Assembly (NCBI RefSeq): GCF_014287875.1
Contig: NZ_JACOPN010000006.1
Span: 1-64,000 of the forward strand
Source of the DNA: Flintibacter faecis
GTDB lineage: Bacteria > Bacillota > Clostridia > Oscillospirales > Oscillospiraceae
Length of the DNA: 64,000 bases
Direction of reading: 5' to 3'
The notes beneath the pieces are model-generated. The model ran no database searches. It was not told the origin of the DNA and worked only from the letters and a program-made list of their open reading frames with translations. Shown here piece after piece: positions 32,589 to 42,354 of the stretch (positions are counted from its first letter, which is position 1; each line of letters opens with the position of its first letter). The translations under genes and the position numbers were made by a program.

Positions 32589-32759
32589 ATGAAAAAGAGG
32601 TTTGTAAAACGTTTCTCGGGCACCATGACCAAATTTGCTGAAGATGAACTCAACAAATATCTGGATGCCAATCCCAGCTATCGCATTATGTGCATGACTT
32701 ATGCCAACCATAGTGCACTCTATTCCGGCATAATCGTATATTTTGAAGAAATTGAATAA
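32589..32759 (+). CDS. Small hypothetical protein of the AT-rich islet
   Basis: The 56-residue protein starts at ATG 32589 after AGGAGG (32574-32579). The sequence is basic at the start (KKRFVKRFSG) followed by a DELNKYLDANPSYRIM helix and strand and an acidic end. It resembles small Cse60-like proteins that help nucleic-acid or peptide binding in sporulating Firmicutes, but the likeness is weak. It is followed by the Ltp-like gene 21 nt later, probably in one operon. Confidence 0.65.
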   Translation: MKKRFVKRFSGTMTKFAEDELNKYLDANPSYRIMCMTYANHSALYSGIIVYFEEIE

Positions 32760-32780
32760 TTTGAATCGGAGGATATGACC

Positions 32781-33287
32781 ATGAAGAAAGTCGCCATTCC
32801 TATTTTGGCCATTTTAATTGTTATCTCTCTTTTCGTCGCAACCGATAAAGACAATAGGCCAGCAACATCAAATAGCTATAATTACACAAATAGTACAAAA
32901 AAAGATTCTACTTACTCTCAGACTTCTGAAATAACCACACCCTCTTCAAACAATAATTCTACCAGCAATAGCTTCTCCTCAAATAACAACAAAAACGCCA
33001 CGATTGGAGAAACGAATGCTCTTGCGTCCGCAAAAATCTATTTGAATTCTATGGCTTTTTCATATTCTGGCTTGATTGAACAATTAGAATTTGAAGGATA
33101 CACTAATAGCGATGCTACATACGCCGCTAATAACTGTGGAGCAGATTGGTATGAACAGGCCGCGTTGTCCGCAAAAACGTACCTGAATGTTATGCCGTTC
33201 TCTCGTGATGGGTTAATTGAACAACTGCAATATGAGGGGTTCACTTACGAACAAGCGGCTTACGGTGCTGAGCAAAACGGATATTAA
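32781..33287 (+). CDS. Ltp-like repeat protein, possible superinfection-exclusion factor
   Basis: The 168-residue protein has an N-terminal membrane or signal segment (VAIPILAILIVISLFVA), a Ser/Asn/Thr-rich linker and two tandem copies of the Ltp repeat (ALASAKIYLNSMAFSYSGL... and ALSAKTYLNVMPFSRDGL...). No lipobox Cys is present, so it is probably anchored by the hydrophobic N-terminus. Ltp proteins of phages such as TP-J34 block DNA injection by related phages; other members have unknown roles. ATG 32781 is preferred to 32775 because GGAGG is correctly spaced. The AT-rich composition suggests acquisition. Confidence 0.72.
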   Translation: MKKVAIPILAILIVISLFVATDKDNRPATSNSYNYTNSTKKDSTYSQTSEITTPSSNNNSTSNSFSSNNNKNATIGETNALASAKIYLNSMAFSYSGLIEQLEFEGYTNSDATYAANNCGADWYEQAALSAKTYLNVMPFSRDGLIEQLQYEGFTYEQAAYGAEQNGY

Positions 33288-33345
33288 GTTTTACCTTTGA
33301 TCCTAACTAGTATCCAAATAATTCCACTCCGCTAACATTTATTGA

Positions 33346-33376
33346 AAGGAAAGCCGCTCTCCCGGCTTTCCTTTTC
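33346..33376 (+). terminator. Terminator after the Ltp-like gene
   Basis: GGAAAGCCG and CGGCTTTCC pair across a CTCTCC loop, followed by TTTTCCTT. Confidence 0.8.
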
Positions 33377-33470
33377 CTTCTTTTTCGGTTATAATAGGCC
33401 CATATATACATTGCTCCGCCGGATGCCCGGGCGGGGCTTGGTTTGCTTTACGCGGAAAGGACATGTGAGG

Positions 33471-34583
33471 ATGGAAGGATTTGACCGCAACTTTGGCTTT
33501 GGCTTTATGCGCCTGCCCATGGACGGGGAACAGGTGGACATTCCCCAGACCACCCAGATGGTGGACGAGTATCTGAACGCCGGATTTACTTATTTTGACA
33601 CCGCCCACGGCTATCTCCAGGGCAAGAGCGAGCAAGTTTTAAAGACCTGTCTCACCAGCCGCTATCCCCGGGAGCGGTTTGTGCTCACCGACAAGCTGAC
33701 CAACTTTTTCTTTCAGTCGGAGGCGGACATCCGCCCCTTCTTTCAGAGTCAGCTGGAGGCCTGCGGCGTGGACTACTTTGACTTTTATCTCATGCACGCC
33801 CAGAGCGAGGAAAAGTTCGCCTATTTCAAAACGCACAGGGCCTATGAGACCGCCTTTGCCCTGAAGGCCGAGGGCAAGATCCGCCATGTGGGCATCTCCT
33901 TCCACGACCGGGCGGAGGTATTGGACCGCATCCTGACGGAGTACCCCCAGATCGAGGTGGTGCAGATCCAGTTCAACTATGTGGACTACGATGACCCCGC
34001 CGTGCAGAGCCGACTGTGCTACGAGGTCTGCCGCAAGCATAACAAGCCCGTCATCGTCATGGAGCCCGTAAAGGGCGGCAATCTGGTGAACCTGCCCCAG
34101 CAGGCCCGGGACGTGCTGGATGCCCTCCACGGCGGCAGTCCCGCCAGCTATGCCATCCGCTTTGCCGCCGGCTTTCCCGGCATCGTCATGGTCCTGTCCG
34201 GCATGAGCGATCTGGCGCAGCTGCGGGAAAACGTCAGCCTTATGCAAAACTTCAAGCCCCTGAACGAGCAGGAGCTGGCCGCCATAGCACAGGTGCAGCA
34301 GATCTTCCGCAGTATGCATCTGATCCCCTGCACCGCCTGCCGCTACTGCGTGGACGGCTGCCCCCAACGCATCGCCATCCCCGACCTGTTCTCCCTGATG
34401 AACACCTGGAAGCTCCACCACAACCACAACGCCGTCTATTACTACGACAGCGTATATACCGCTCCCGGCAGCCGGGCCTCCGACTGCGTCAGGTGCGGCA
34501 AATGTGAGGCCGCCTGCCCCCAGCACCTGCCCATCCGGGAGCTGCTGGAACAGGTGGCTGCCGAACTGGAGCAGGAGGACTGA
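33471..34583 (+). CDS. Aldo/keto reductase with C-terminal 4Fe-4S ferredoxin domain
   Basis: The 370-residue protein joins an aldo/keto reductase barrel (YFDTAHGYLQG, DKLTNFF, DFYLMHAQ) to a ferredoxin-like tail with two clusters: CTACRYCVDGCPQ near residue 287 and CVRCGKCEAACPQ near 345. This architecture is typical of anaerobes and is thought to couple reduction of carbonyl compounds to iron-sulfur electron transfer. ATG 33471 is chosen for alignment with the family; AAAGGA lies upstream. A terminator follows. Confidence 0.92.
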   Translation: MEGFDRNFGFGFMRLPMDGEQVDIPQTTQMVDEYLNAGFTYFDTAHGYLQGKSEQVLKTCLTSRYPRERFVLTDKLTNFFFQSEADIRPFFQSQLEACGVDYFDFYLMHAQSEEKFAYFKTHRAYETAFALKAEGKIRHVGISFHDRAEVLDRILTEYPQIEVVQIQFNYVDYDDPAVQSRLCYEVCRKHNKPVIVMEPVKGGNLVNLPQQARDVLDALHGGSPASYAIRFAAGFPGIVMVLSGMSDLAQLRENVSLMQNFKPLNEQELAAIAQVQQIFRSMHLIPCTACRYCVDGCPQRIAIPDLFSLMNTWKLHHNHNAVYYYDSVYTAPGSRASDCVRCGKCEAACPQHLPIRELLEQVAAELEQED

Positions 34584-34599
34584 CCCGCTCCCCCATCTA

Positions 34600-34646
34600 A
34601 CGTCCAAACGGCCCTGACGCATATGGGGGCCGTTTGGATGTTTTTT
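34600..34646 (+). terminator. Terminator after the 4Fe-4S aldo/keto reductase
   Basis: ACGTCCAAACGGCCC pairs with GGGGCCGTTTGGATG around an 11-nt loop and is followed by T6. Confidence 0.9.
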
Positions 34647-34650
34647 CTCT

Positions 34651-34678
34651 TTACTCTCAGGTGGTTTTCCCGTATAAT
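34651..34678 (+). promoter_or_regulatory. Promoter of glmS
   Basis: TATAAT at 34673-34678 with a weak -35 (TTACTC 34651-34656, 16-nt spacer). Transcription would start near 34685, immediately before the ribozyme. Confidence 0.65.
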
Positions 34679-34690
34679 ATGGTTGGGTTG

Positions 34691-34905
34691 GAGAGCGCTT
34701 CTCCGGCCCCTTCGCAGACAGGGAAAGGAGGTCCCGGGTCTTTCCCCACGACAGCGCCAGCGCCCGGCTTGGCCGGGACGACGAGGTGAGGGGAGTATCG
34801 AACATTCGGCGGATGCCCCTCCACGCCCCTTCGGGCGTGTCACTCAGACCGTAAAATATGCGGGCGACCGCAAAACAAAGCGGCTGAGACCGAAGGACGA
34901 GGCAC
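34691..34905 (+). ncRNA. glmS ribozyme
   Basis: The leader contains the signature blocks of the glmS ribozyme in order: AGCGC near the 5' end, AGCGCCAG, then CGACGAGG with ATCGA and CGGCGGATG (34780-34815), and downstream pairing segments. It cleaves its own mRNA when glucosamine-6-phosphate is bound and so lowers GlmS. Position between the promoter and glmS is as expected. The exact 3' boundary is approximate. Confidence 0.92.
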
Positions 34906-34967
34906 AAATGGCTGCGCATTTGTTCCTCTTGAAGCGCAAAACACCAAATCAGGAGGAAATTTAGAAT

Positions 34968-36803
34968 ATGTGTGGAATCGTAGGCTTTATTGGCCGGGAG
35001 CAGGCCGCTCCCATTCTGTTGGACGGACTGGCCCGGCTGGAGTACCGCGGGTATGACTCCGCCGGCGTGGCCGTCTATTCCGAGAAAAATCATGCCCTCA
35101 CCGTGCGCAAGGCCAAGGGCCGGCTGCAGGTGCTGTCTGACCTCATTCAGGGCGGGGCCGCCGTAGACGGCACCGTGGGCATCGGTCACACCCGCTGGGC
35201 CACCCACGGGGCCCCCAGCGACGCCAACTCCCACCCCCAGGTCAGCCAGAACGGCAAGATCGCCGTGGTCCACAACGGCATCATCGAAAACTATGTGGAG
35301 CTCAAGCAGTTTCTCATCTCCAACGGTGTCACCTTCACCTCTGACACGGATACCGAGGTGGTGGCCCAGCTCATCGAGTATTTCTATCAGGGCGACATTC
35401 TGGAGGCCGTGGGCCGGGTCCTGCGCCGCATCGAGGGGGCCTATGCCCTTGGCATCCTGTGCGCCGACTTCCCCGACCAGCTCATCGCCGTGCGCAAGGA
35501 CAGTCCCCTGATCCTGGGCTATGGCGACGGCTGCAACTTCCTGGCCAGCGATGTCACCGCCATCATCCGCCACACCCGGAAGGTGGGCTATATGGAGGAC
35601 GGCGAGGTGGCCGTGCTCACCCGGGACGGCATCCAGTGCTACAATCACCTGATGCAGCCCATTGAGAAAAAAATCAGCCAGGTGGACTGGGAGATCGATG
35701 CCGCCGAGAAGGGCGGCTATGAGCACTTCATGTTCAAGGAGATCATGGAGCAGCCCGAGGCCCTGCGCCGGTGCATCTTCCCCCGCATCAAGGATAACCA
35801 GGTCTATTTTGAGGACTTCGGTCTCAGCGAGGACTATATCCGCTCCATCAGCAAAATTTATATCGTGGCCTGCGGCTCCAGCTACCATGTAGGCATGGTG
35901 GGCAAGTATAACATCGAGCGGCTGACCCGCAAGCCGGTGGAGGTGGCCCTGGCCTCCGAATTCCGGTACATGTCCCCCATTGTAGACGAGAACACCCTGG
36001 TGGTGGCCATCAGCCAGTCCGGCGAGACCCTGGACACCATGGCCGCCCTGCGGGAGGCCAAGCGCCTGGGGGCCAAGGTCCTGTCCATCGTCAACGTGGT
36101 GGGCAGCTCCATCGCCCGGGAGTCTGACGAGGTGCTGTACACCTGGGCCGGGCCGGAGATCGCCGTGGCCACCACCAAGGCATACTCCACCCAGATGGCC
36201 GTCATCGACCTGCTGGCCCTGTATTTTGCCCGCATCCTGGGTACGGTGGAGCAGACGGAGTATGAGACCGTCCTCCAGGAGATGCTCCTGCTCCCCGGAA
36301 AGATGGAGACCATCCTCAGCCACACCGACACGGTGCAGTATCTGGCCTCCCAGTACTTCAACCACGACTCCGTCTTCTTCATCGGCCGGAACGTGGACTA
36401 CGCCCTGGGCCTGGAGGGCTCTTTGAAGCTGAAAGAGATCTCCTACATCCACTCCGAGGCCTACGCCTCCGGCGAGCTGAAGCACGGCACCATCAGCCTC
36501 ATTGAAAACGGCACTCTGGTCGTCGCCCTGGGCACCTACAGCAAGCTCTTCGACAAGGCCATGAGCAACGTGGTGGAGGTCAAGGCCCGGGGTGCCGACG
36601 TGCTGGCCCTGACCACCCAGTCCCACCGGGACGAGATGGCCCAGACGGCCAACGCCGTCATGACCATCCCCGACACCCACGACCTGCTCCTCCCCTCCCT
36701 GGGCGTGGTCCCCCTGCAGCTGTTCGCCTATTACGTCGCCCTCATGCGGGGCTGCGACATCGACAAGCCCCGCAACCTGGCCAAAAGCGTGACGGTGGAG
36801 TAA
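34968..36803 (+). CDS. glmS: Glutamine--fructose-6-phosphate aminotransferase (isomerizing)
   Basis: The 611-residue enzyme makes glucosamine-6-phosphate for peptidoglycan. The catalytic Cys follows Met1 (MCGIVGFIG), the glutaminase domain has GIGHTRWATHG, and two SIS domains follow (SQSGETLDT, and a C-terminal LAKSVTVE end typical of GlmS). AGGAGG precedes the ATG at 34968. Full length. Expression is controlled by the ribozyme in its leader. No partner gene is nearby. Confidence 0.97.
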   Translation: MCGIVGFIGREQAAPILLDGLARLEYRGYDSAGVAVYSEKNHALTVRKAKGRLQVLSDLIQGGAAVDGTVGIGHTRWATHGAPSDANSHPQVSQNGKIAVVHNGIIENYVELKQFLISNGVTFTSDTDTEVVAQLIEYFYQGDILEAVGRVLRRIEGAYALGILCADFPDQLIAVRKDSPLILGYGDGCNFLASDVTAIIRHTRKVGYMEDGEVAVLTRDGIQCYNHLMQPIEKKISQVDWEIDAAEKGGYEHFMFKEIMEQPEALRRCIFPRIKDNQVYFEDFGLSEDYIRSISKIYIVACGSSYHVGMVGKYNIERLTRKPVEVALASEFRYMSPIVDENTLVVAISQSGETLDTMAALREAKRLGAKVLSIVNVVGSSIARESDEVLYTWAGPEIAVATTKAYSTQMAVIDLLALYFARILGTVEQTEYETVLQEMLLLPGKMETILSHTDTVQYLASQYFNHDSVFFIGRNVDYALGLEGSLKLKEISYIHSEAYASGELKHGTISLIENGTLVVALGTYSKLFDKAMSNVVEVKARGADVLALTTQSHRDEMAQTANAVMTIPDTHDLLLPSLGVVPLQLFAYYVALMRGCDIDKPRNLAKSVTVE

Positions 36804-37484
36804 AAAAATGAAAGCCTTCCCCTCGGGGGAAGGTGGCATGGCGCAGCACCCGCAAGGGGTACGCCGCATTCGTAAGGCAGCAAAGCTGCCAACGACTGCG
36901 CAGCCGTGACGGATGAGGGGAACGCCAGAGTGTTTGCCGCAACGACGTTAAAACGGTCATAGCCTTCGCCCCGCAGGGGAGAAGGTGGCATGGCCGCAGG
37001 CCATGACGGATGAGGGGGACCACGGGGGTGCACCCGTTATCGAGGGGCCGCTGAGGACAGCGGCCCCTACAAGGGGACATCCGTAGGGGCGGATGTCCCC
37101 ATCCGCCCGTTCGATGGCCTCCGCACCCACGATACCCACCCTCATCCGGCCCTACGGGCCACCTTCCCCCTGGCAGGGGGAAGGCTATATCTGTTCTGAC
37201 GCAAGGGTTCCCAACCCTTTGGCGTTCCCCTCATCCGCCCCCTTCGGGGGCACCTTCCCCCAGGGGAAGGCTTGGGACGTGGGGATGATCCGCCCGGGGC
37301 CCTCATCGTCGGCGATCCGTGGGGGCCGCTGTCCTCAGCGGCCCGATGGGCCTCCCTATCCCTTTTGTCCCTTCGGGACATTTCCCCTTGACAAGGGGAA
37401 TCGGCCTCGCAATGACAGGTTTTTTTGACAGTCTTGGCTCCCCCTCTGGGGGAGCTGACAGCGAAGCTGACTGAGAGGGCTTTC
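36804..37484. repeat. Repeat-rich gap downstream of glmS
   Basis: This 680-bp stretch has no convincing gene. It holds four copies of a short repeat with CCTTCCCC...AAGGTGGC and GACGGATGAGGGG: two direct (36812-36926, 36961-37017) and two inverted (37140-37187, 37222-37272), arranged facing each other. It also contains GC-rich dyads around 37040-37115, a piece of the MITE family with a nested insertion (37341-37419), and a further repeat (37438-37483). The first hairpin (36811-36831) may end glmS transcription. Confidence 0.7.
37341..37419 (-). mobile_element. MITE-family fragment with nested insertion
   Basis: Read in reverse it matches 53467-53545 over about 78 bp. In both, a segment of about 50 bp rich in dyads (CCCCTTG/CAAGGGG, TGTCCC/GGGACA) interrupts the sequence that is continuous in the elements at 3311 and 5579. 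Confidence 0.6.
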
Positions 37485-38426
37485 TCACACCAATCCCAGC
37501 TGCTTTAGCGCAAATATCCACAGGAACAGGGTCAGCGTGCAGATCAGGGAGGTGGTCACCACCATCTGGGCGGTGAATTCGTGGTCGCTGTCATAGGCCA
37601 GGGCCATGGGGTAGGCAGTGGAGGCCACGGGGGAGGCGATGCACACCAGCACCACGCCAAGGGCGTCCCCCCGAAAGCCCAGGAGGATGGCGGGGACCAG
37701 GGCGCACAATGGGGCCAGCACCAGCCGGACGGCGGAGCAGCGGACGATGGCCGCCAGGTTGTGCCGCATCCCGCCCAGCTTGAGCGAAGCACCCAGGGCC
37801 ACCAGGGTGGTCACACTGCCTGCATTGCCCACGCTGGACACGGCCTTGACCACGGAGCCGGGCAGGGGGATGTGCAGCCCCAGGCACAGCCCGCCCAGGG
37901 CGCAGCCGATGATCAGGGGGTTGCGCAGGATGCTCTTGACGATATGCGCCGGGTCGGCCCGCCTGCCCCGGCAGCTCTCCAGGGTGATGACGGCCAGGGT
38001 GTTATAGGTGGGCACCACCAGCCCCACCGCCATGGACATGATGGCCACGCCGCTGCTGCCCATCATGGACTGGGCCAGGGACACGCCCACCACGGCGATG
38101 TTGGTGCGGTAGCCGCTTTGGATATAGGCCCCCCGGCGGCGCAGGTCGGGCTCCAGCTTATTGCACACGGCGGTACACAGCAGGAACCACACCACCACCC
38201 AGGCCAGCAGATAGACGAAAATGCTGGCGTGGCCCGTGCCGGACAGGTCGGCGCTGTACAGGTTGGAGAACATCAGGCAGGGCAGAAAAGCGTGGAAGCT
38301 GATCTGGCTCAGGTGGTGAAAGGCCTCCTCCGGGACGATCTTACTGGCCCGAAGCAAAATGCCCACGCACAGCGTCAAAAACATGGGCGTGACGCAGTTG
38401 AGGGCGATGAGAAAGTTTACAAACAT
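37485..38426 (-). CDS. AEC family transporter
   Basis: The 313-residue membrane protein has ten hydrophobic segments in two inverted halves, each starting with a Pro/Gly-containing helix break (CVGILLR, RNPLIIGCALGGLCLG). This is the auxin-efflux-carrier fold. Bacterial AEC members export or import small organic anions such as malate or malonate; the substrate cannot be read. The GGAG ribosome-binding site precedes ATG 38426. It lies downstream of dapL on the same strand but beyond that gene's terminator. Confidence 0.88.
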   Translation of the reverse strand: MFVNFLIALNCVTPMFLTLCVGILLRASKIVPEEAFHHLSQISFHAFLPCLMFSNLYSADLSGTGHASIFVYLLAWVVVWFLLCTAVCNKLEPDLRRRGAYIQSGYRTNIAVVGVSLAQSMMGSSGVAIMSMAVGLVVPTYNTLAVITLESCRGRRADPAHIVKSILRNPLIIGCALGGLCLGLHIPLPGSVVKAVSSVGNAGSVTTLVALGASLKLGGMRHNLAAIVRCSAVRLVLAPLCALVPAILLGFRGDALGVVLVCIASPVASTAYPMALAYDSDHEFTAQMVVTTSLICTLTLFLWIFALKQLGLV

Positions 38427-38465
38427 AACAGGGCTCCATACAACTCAAATCGATCTCTCTGACAA

Positions 38466-38502
38466 AGCGAACTGCCGCACGTTTTTTGTGCGGCAGTTCG
38501 CT
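38466..38502. terminator. Terminator of dapL
   Basis: AGCGAACTGCCGCAC (38466-38480) pairs perfectly with GTGCGGCAGTTCGCT (38488-38502). The loop holds T6. Confidence 0.8.
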
Positions 38503-38534
38503 GCTTTCTCCGGGCGCAGGCCCGGTCGTTGTTC

Positions 38535-39752
38535 TTACAGGATCGCTTTCACCCGCTCCACGGCCTCCTTCGTGGCCTCGGCGTCGCCGAAGGCGGTGAG
38601 CCGGGCAAAGCCCTCGCCGCTGGGGCCAAAGCCCACGCCGGGGGTGGTGGCCACGTTGGCCTTGGCCAGCACCAGGTCGAAGAAGTCCCAGGATGGCATC
38701 CCGTTGGGGGTCTTGATCCAGATGTAGGGGGCGTTCACGCCGCCGAAGCACTCCAGGCCAGCGGCGGTCAGCCCCTCCCGGATGACCTTGGCGTTGTTCT
38801 GGTAATAGGCGATGGACTCCATGATCTGGCGGCGGCCCTCGGGAGTATAGACGGCCTCGGCGCCCCGCTGGACGATGTAGGGCACGCCGTTGAACTTGGT
38901 GGTCTGGCGGCGGTTCCACATGGTGTTCAGCTTGGCCCCGTCCCGCTCCAGCTCCATGGGCACCACAGTATAGGCGCAGCGGGTGCCGGTGAAGCCGGCG
39001 GTCTTGGAGAAGGACCGGAACTCGATGGCGCAGGTGCGGGCCCCCTCGATCTCGAAGATGGTGTGGGGGATGTCGGGGTCAGAGATAAACGCCTCATAGG
39101 CGGAGTCATACAGGATGATGGAGCCGTTCTTGTTGGCATAGTCCACCCACATCTTCAGCTGCTCCCGGGTGGCCATAGAGCCGGTGGGGTTGTTGGGGAA
39201 GCAGAGATAGATGATATCCACCTTCTCCTTGGGGGGCTCGGGCATAAAGCCGTTGGACTCCACGCAGGGCATATACACCAGGCGGCTCCACCGGCCCAGC
39301 TCGGGCATAAAGTCCCCGGCCCGGCCCGCCATGGCGTTGGTGTCTACATACACGGGATAGACGGGGTCGCACACGGCCACCACGTTGTCCACGTCGAAGA
39401 TGTCCCCGATGTTGCCGCAGTCGCTCTTGGCGCCGTCGGAGATGAAGATCTCCTGGGGCTGGATGTCCACCCCCCGCTTCTGATAGTCGAACTGGGCGAT
39501 GGCCTCCCGCAGGAAGGGATAGCCCTGCTCCGGGCCATAGCCATGGAAGCCCGCATAGGTCCCCTGCTCGTCCACCGCCTTGTGCATGGCCTCCACCACA
39601 GCGGGGACCAGGGGGCGGGTCACGTCGCCGATGGACAGCTTGATGATCTTGGCCTCAGGATGGGCGGCGGAGTGGGCGGCGATACGCCGGGCCACCTCGG
39701 AAAACAGATAGCTGCCGGGCAGCTTTAAATAGTTCTGATTGACTTTTACCAT
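38535..39752 (-). CDS. dapL: LL-diaminopimelate aminotransferase
   Basis: The 405-residue PLP enzyme converts tetrahydrodipicolinate directly to LL-diaminopimelate, for lysine and peptidoglycan synthesis. The N-terminal [19 protein letters not shown] and the Gly-rich [15 protein letters not shown] are characteristic of DapL, and the PLP Lys lies in [12 protein letters not shown]. Length fits. This one-step route is common in Clostridia and supports the taxonomic assignment. Promoter TTGACA-17-GATAAT is visible at 39804-39832. Confidence 0.95.
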   Translation of the reverse strand: MVKVNQNYLKLPGSYLFSEVARRIAAHSAAHPEAKIIKLSIGDVTRPLVPAVVEAMHKAVDEQGTYAGFHGYGPEQGYPFLREAIAQFDYQKRGVDIQPQEIFISDGAKSDCGNIGDIFDVDNVVAVCDPVYPVYVDTNAMAGRAGDFMPELGRWSRLVYMPCVESNGFMPEPPKEKVDIIYLCFPNNPTGSMATREQLKMWVDYANKNGSIILYDSAYEAFISDPDIPHTIFEIEGARTCAIEFRSFSKTAGFTGTRCAYTVVPMELERDGAKLNTMWNRRQTTKFNGVPYIVQRGAEAVYTPEGRRQIMESIAYYQNNAKVIREGLTAAGLECFGGVNAPYIWIKTPNGMPSWDFFDLVLAKANVATTPGVGFGPSGEGFARLTAFGDAEATKEAVERVKAIL

Positions 39753-39803
39753 GGTGAACAGCTCCTTACTTCTGGGCGGGCGCGAAATGCGTCATATGTG
39801 ATT

Positions 39804-39832
39804 ATTATCCTATATCGGCTGTGGGTTGTCAA
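39804..39832 (-). promoter_or_regulatory. Promoter of dapL
   Basis: Minus strand TTGACA (39827-39832), 17-nt spacer, GATAAT (39804-39809). Confidence 0.82.
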
Positions 39833-39833
39833 G

Positions 39834-39880
39834 AAAAACCGGGCGGACCGGCGGCCTGAAAGCGCCTTCGGTCCGCCCGG
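39834..39880 (-). terminator. Terminator of the Clp ATPase gene
   Basis: CCGGGCGGACC (minus strand, 39870-39880) pairs with GGTCCGCCCGG (39839-39849), followed by T5 that leads directly into the -35 box of dapL. Confidence 0.88.
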
Positions 39881-39884
39881 AGAT

Positions 39885-42206
39885 TTACATGGCGGTCAGC
39901 TGGATGCGGCCGTCCGCTGCGGTGGCCTGCATCTGGCTTACGGGGTGGGCATAGCCCTCGATGAGCCGGACGGCGATGGTATCCTCCAGCTCCTTCTGGA
40001 TCAGGCGGCGCAGGTTCCGTGCGCCGTATACGGCGGAGTAGGACTTCTCCACCAGATACTCCAGCAGGGCGTCGTCCCAAGAGAAGGCGATCTGCTTCTC
40101 CCCCATGGCCTGGGCCAGCTCCCCCAGCATCAGGGCGGCGATGCCCTTGAAGTCCTCCCGGGTGAGCTGGTTGAAGTAGACGATCTCGTCCACCCGGTTG
40201 ATAAACTCCGGCCGCAGGAAGTCCTGCAGGGCCTTCATGGCCCGGTCCTTTCCCTGCTCGTTGGCGGTGCGGCCAAAGCCCACCGAGCCCACCTTGGTGT
40301 TGCTGCCGGCATTGGTGGTCATGACAATGACGGTGTTTTCAAAGTTCACCGTGCGGCCGTGGGAGTCGGTGACCCGGCCGTCGTCCAGCACCTGGAGCAG
40401 GATATTCAGCACGTCGGGGTGGGCCTTTTCGATCTCGTCGAACAGGACCACGGAATAGGGCTTTCTGCGGATCTTCTCCGTCAGCTGCCCCGCCTCGTCA
40501 TAGCCCACATAGCCCGGAGGGGAGCCGATGATGCGGGAGACGGCGTGTTTCTCCATGAACTCGGACATGTCCAGACGGATGAGGGCATCGGGGCTGTCGA
40601 ACAGGTCGGCGGCCAGCTGCTTCACCAGCTCTGTCTTGCCCACGCCGGTGGAGCCCACAAAGATGAAGGACACGGGCTTGTGCTTGGGGCTGATGCCCAC
40701 CCGGCCCCGGCGGATGGCGGCGGACACCGCCTCCACGGCCTCGTTCTGGCCGATGACGTGGCCCTCCAGCCTCTGCTCCAGCTGGGCCAGACGCTGATAC
40801 TCCGTCTCCTGGATGCGGCTGGCGGGGATGTTGGTCCAAAGCTCGATGACGTTGGCCAGATTCTCCTCGGTGAGCTGAGGCTGGGGCTGCTCCTCCAGGC
40901 CCTGACGTTCCCCCTCCAGCTTCAGCTGCTGGCTTTTGATCTCGGCCAGGCGGCGATAGGCATCCTCCGTCCCGGCGGCGGACATGACCTCCTGCTCCTT
41001 GGCCAGATCGGCCAGCTCCTTGTTGATGGCCGCCACCCGGGCCAGGGCCTGGTTGTGCAGGTTCACATTGGAGCAGGCCTCGTCGATGAGGTCGATGGCC
41101 TTGTCGGGCAGATAGCGGTCGGTGATATACCGCTCGCTCATCACCACCGCCCGGCGGCACATCTCCGGGGAGACGGTGACCTGGTGATAGGCTTCGTAAT
41201 AGGGGGCGATGCCCTCCATGATCTTCACGCTGTCCTCCACGGAGGGCTCCTCCACCATGACTGGCTGGAAGCGCCGCTCCAGGGCGGTGTCCTTTTCAAT
41301 ATGCTTGCGGTACTCGTTCAGGGTAGTGGCGCCGATGACCTGGATCTCCCCCCGGGACAGGGCGGGCTTCAGGATGTTGGCGGCATTCATGGACCCCTCG
41401 GCATCTCCGGCCCCCACGATGCTGTGGACCTCGTCGATGACCAGGATGATGTTGCCCAGCTTGCGGATCTCCTCGATCAGGCCCTTCATCCGGCTCTCGA
41501 ACTGGCCCCGGAACTGGGTACCCGCCACCAGGGCGGTGAGGTCCAGCAGATAGACCTCCTTATCCAGCAGTTTATAGGGCACCTCCCCCTGGGCGATCTT
41601 CTGGGCCAGGCCCTCGGCGATGGCCGTTTTGCCCACGCCGGGCTCACCGATGAGACAGGGGTTGTTTTTCTGGCGGCGGTTCAGGATCTGGATGACCCGG
41701 TCCAGCTCCCGGTCACGGCCAATGAGCCGGTCCAGCTTGCCCTCCTTCGCCTTGCGGGACAGGGAGATGCAGTAGCTGTCCAAAAACTTCCGCTTGGGGT
41801 GCTTGGGGCCGGCCTTTTTGCCCTCCTCGCCCTCCTTCTTGGGGCCGCTCTCGCCGGCGGGCTGCTGGGGGGCGGCTCCGCCGCTGAACAGCTGGTTCAG
41901 GAAGGGGAAGGTGGCGGTGCGCCCGTCGTCCTCCTCCCCGTCCCCGTCCTCGCTCTGGGGCTGGTTCATCAGGCCCTCCAGGCCCTCCGCCCCACCGAAG
42001 GCAGACATCATCTCTGTGGTCAGGTTGTCCAGGTCCTCGTCGCTGATGCCCATCTTCTTCATCATATCGTCAATGGGCTTGATGCCCAGCTCTCTGGCGC
42101 ATTTCAGGCACAGACCTTCGTTCTTGGTGGTGCCGTTTTCCATTTTGGTAATAAAGATCACCGCGACATTTTTGCCGCAGCGACTGCACATCATATTCGG
42201 CTGCAT
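39885..42206 (-). CDS. ClpE-like ATP-dependent protease ATPase subunit
   Basis: The 773-residue Hsp100 protein has an N-terminal zinc finger (MCSRCGK and CLKCARE) as in ClpE and McsA, an acidic Gly/Gln linker, AAA1 with GEPGVGKTA, a coiled middle domain, and AAA2 with GSTGVGKTE. The loop before the last helix set contains VGF, a ClpP-docking type tripeptide, so it probably unfolds substrates for ClpP. ATG 42206 is chosen because the finger begins there; a 35-residue longer frame has no ribosome-binding site. It is the last gene of a long minus-strand run. ClpC is the alternative name, but ClpC lacks this finger. Confidence 0.9.
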   Translation of the reverse strand: MQPNMMCSRCGKNVAVIFITKMENGTTKNEGLCLKCARELGIKPIDDMMKKMGISDEDLDNLTTEMMSAFGGAEGLEGLMNQPQSEDGDGEEDDGRTATFPFLNQLFSGGAAPQQPAGESGPKKEGEEGKKAGPKHPKRKFLDSYCISLSRKAKEGKLDRLIGRDRELDRVIQILNRRQKNNPCLIGEPGVGKTAIAEGLAQKIAQGEVPYKLLDKEVYLLDLTALVAGTQFRGQFESRMKGLIEEIRKLGNIILVIDEVHSIVGAGDAEGSMNAANILKPALSRGEIQVIGATTLNEYRKHIEKDTALERRFQPVMVEEPSVEDSVKIMEGIAPYYEAYHQVTVSPEMCRRAVVMSERYITDRYLPDKAIDLIDEACSNVNLHNQALARVAAINKELADLAKEQEVMSAAGTEDAYRRLAEIKSQQLKLEGERQGLEEQPQPQLTEENLANVIELWTNIPASRIQETEYQRLAQLEQRLEGHVIGQNEAVEAVSAAIRRGRVGISPKHKPVSFIFVGSTGVGKTELVKQLAADLFDSPDALIRLDMSEFMEKHAVSRIIGSPPGYVGYDEAGQLTEKIRRKPYSVVLFDEIEKAHPDVLNILLQVLDDGRVTDSHGRTVNFENTVIVMTTNAGSNTKVGSVGFGRTANEQGKDRAMKALQDFLRPEFINRVDEIVYFNQLTREDFKGIAALMLGELAQAMGEKQIAFSWDDALLEYLVEKSYSAVYGARNLRRLIQKELEDTIAVRLIEGYAHPVSQMQATAADGRIQLTAM

Positions 42207-42354
42207 ACACAACATTCCTTTCGGGAAAAGGGGTTTCCAGATGATACTATAGCGCACAATTATGAACGTGTCATGAATGAGCGCCGGAAAAGGCAGGGGA
42301 TAAGCTTTCATTTTGTGCGCCCAGGGGCAGCTGCCCCACCGGCGCTTCGGGCGA

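Noticed and set aside
32514..32711. A minus-strand 65-codon frame in the AT-rich islet
   Set aside because: It is antisense to the plus-strand gene at 32589, which has a clear AGGAGG site.
33639..36869. Long minus-strand frame opposite glmS and the 4Fe-4S aldo/keto reductase
   Set aside because: It spans two genes and a terminator on the other strand and has no recognisable domain.
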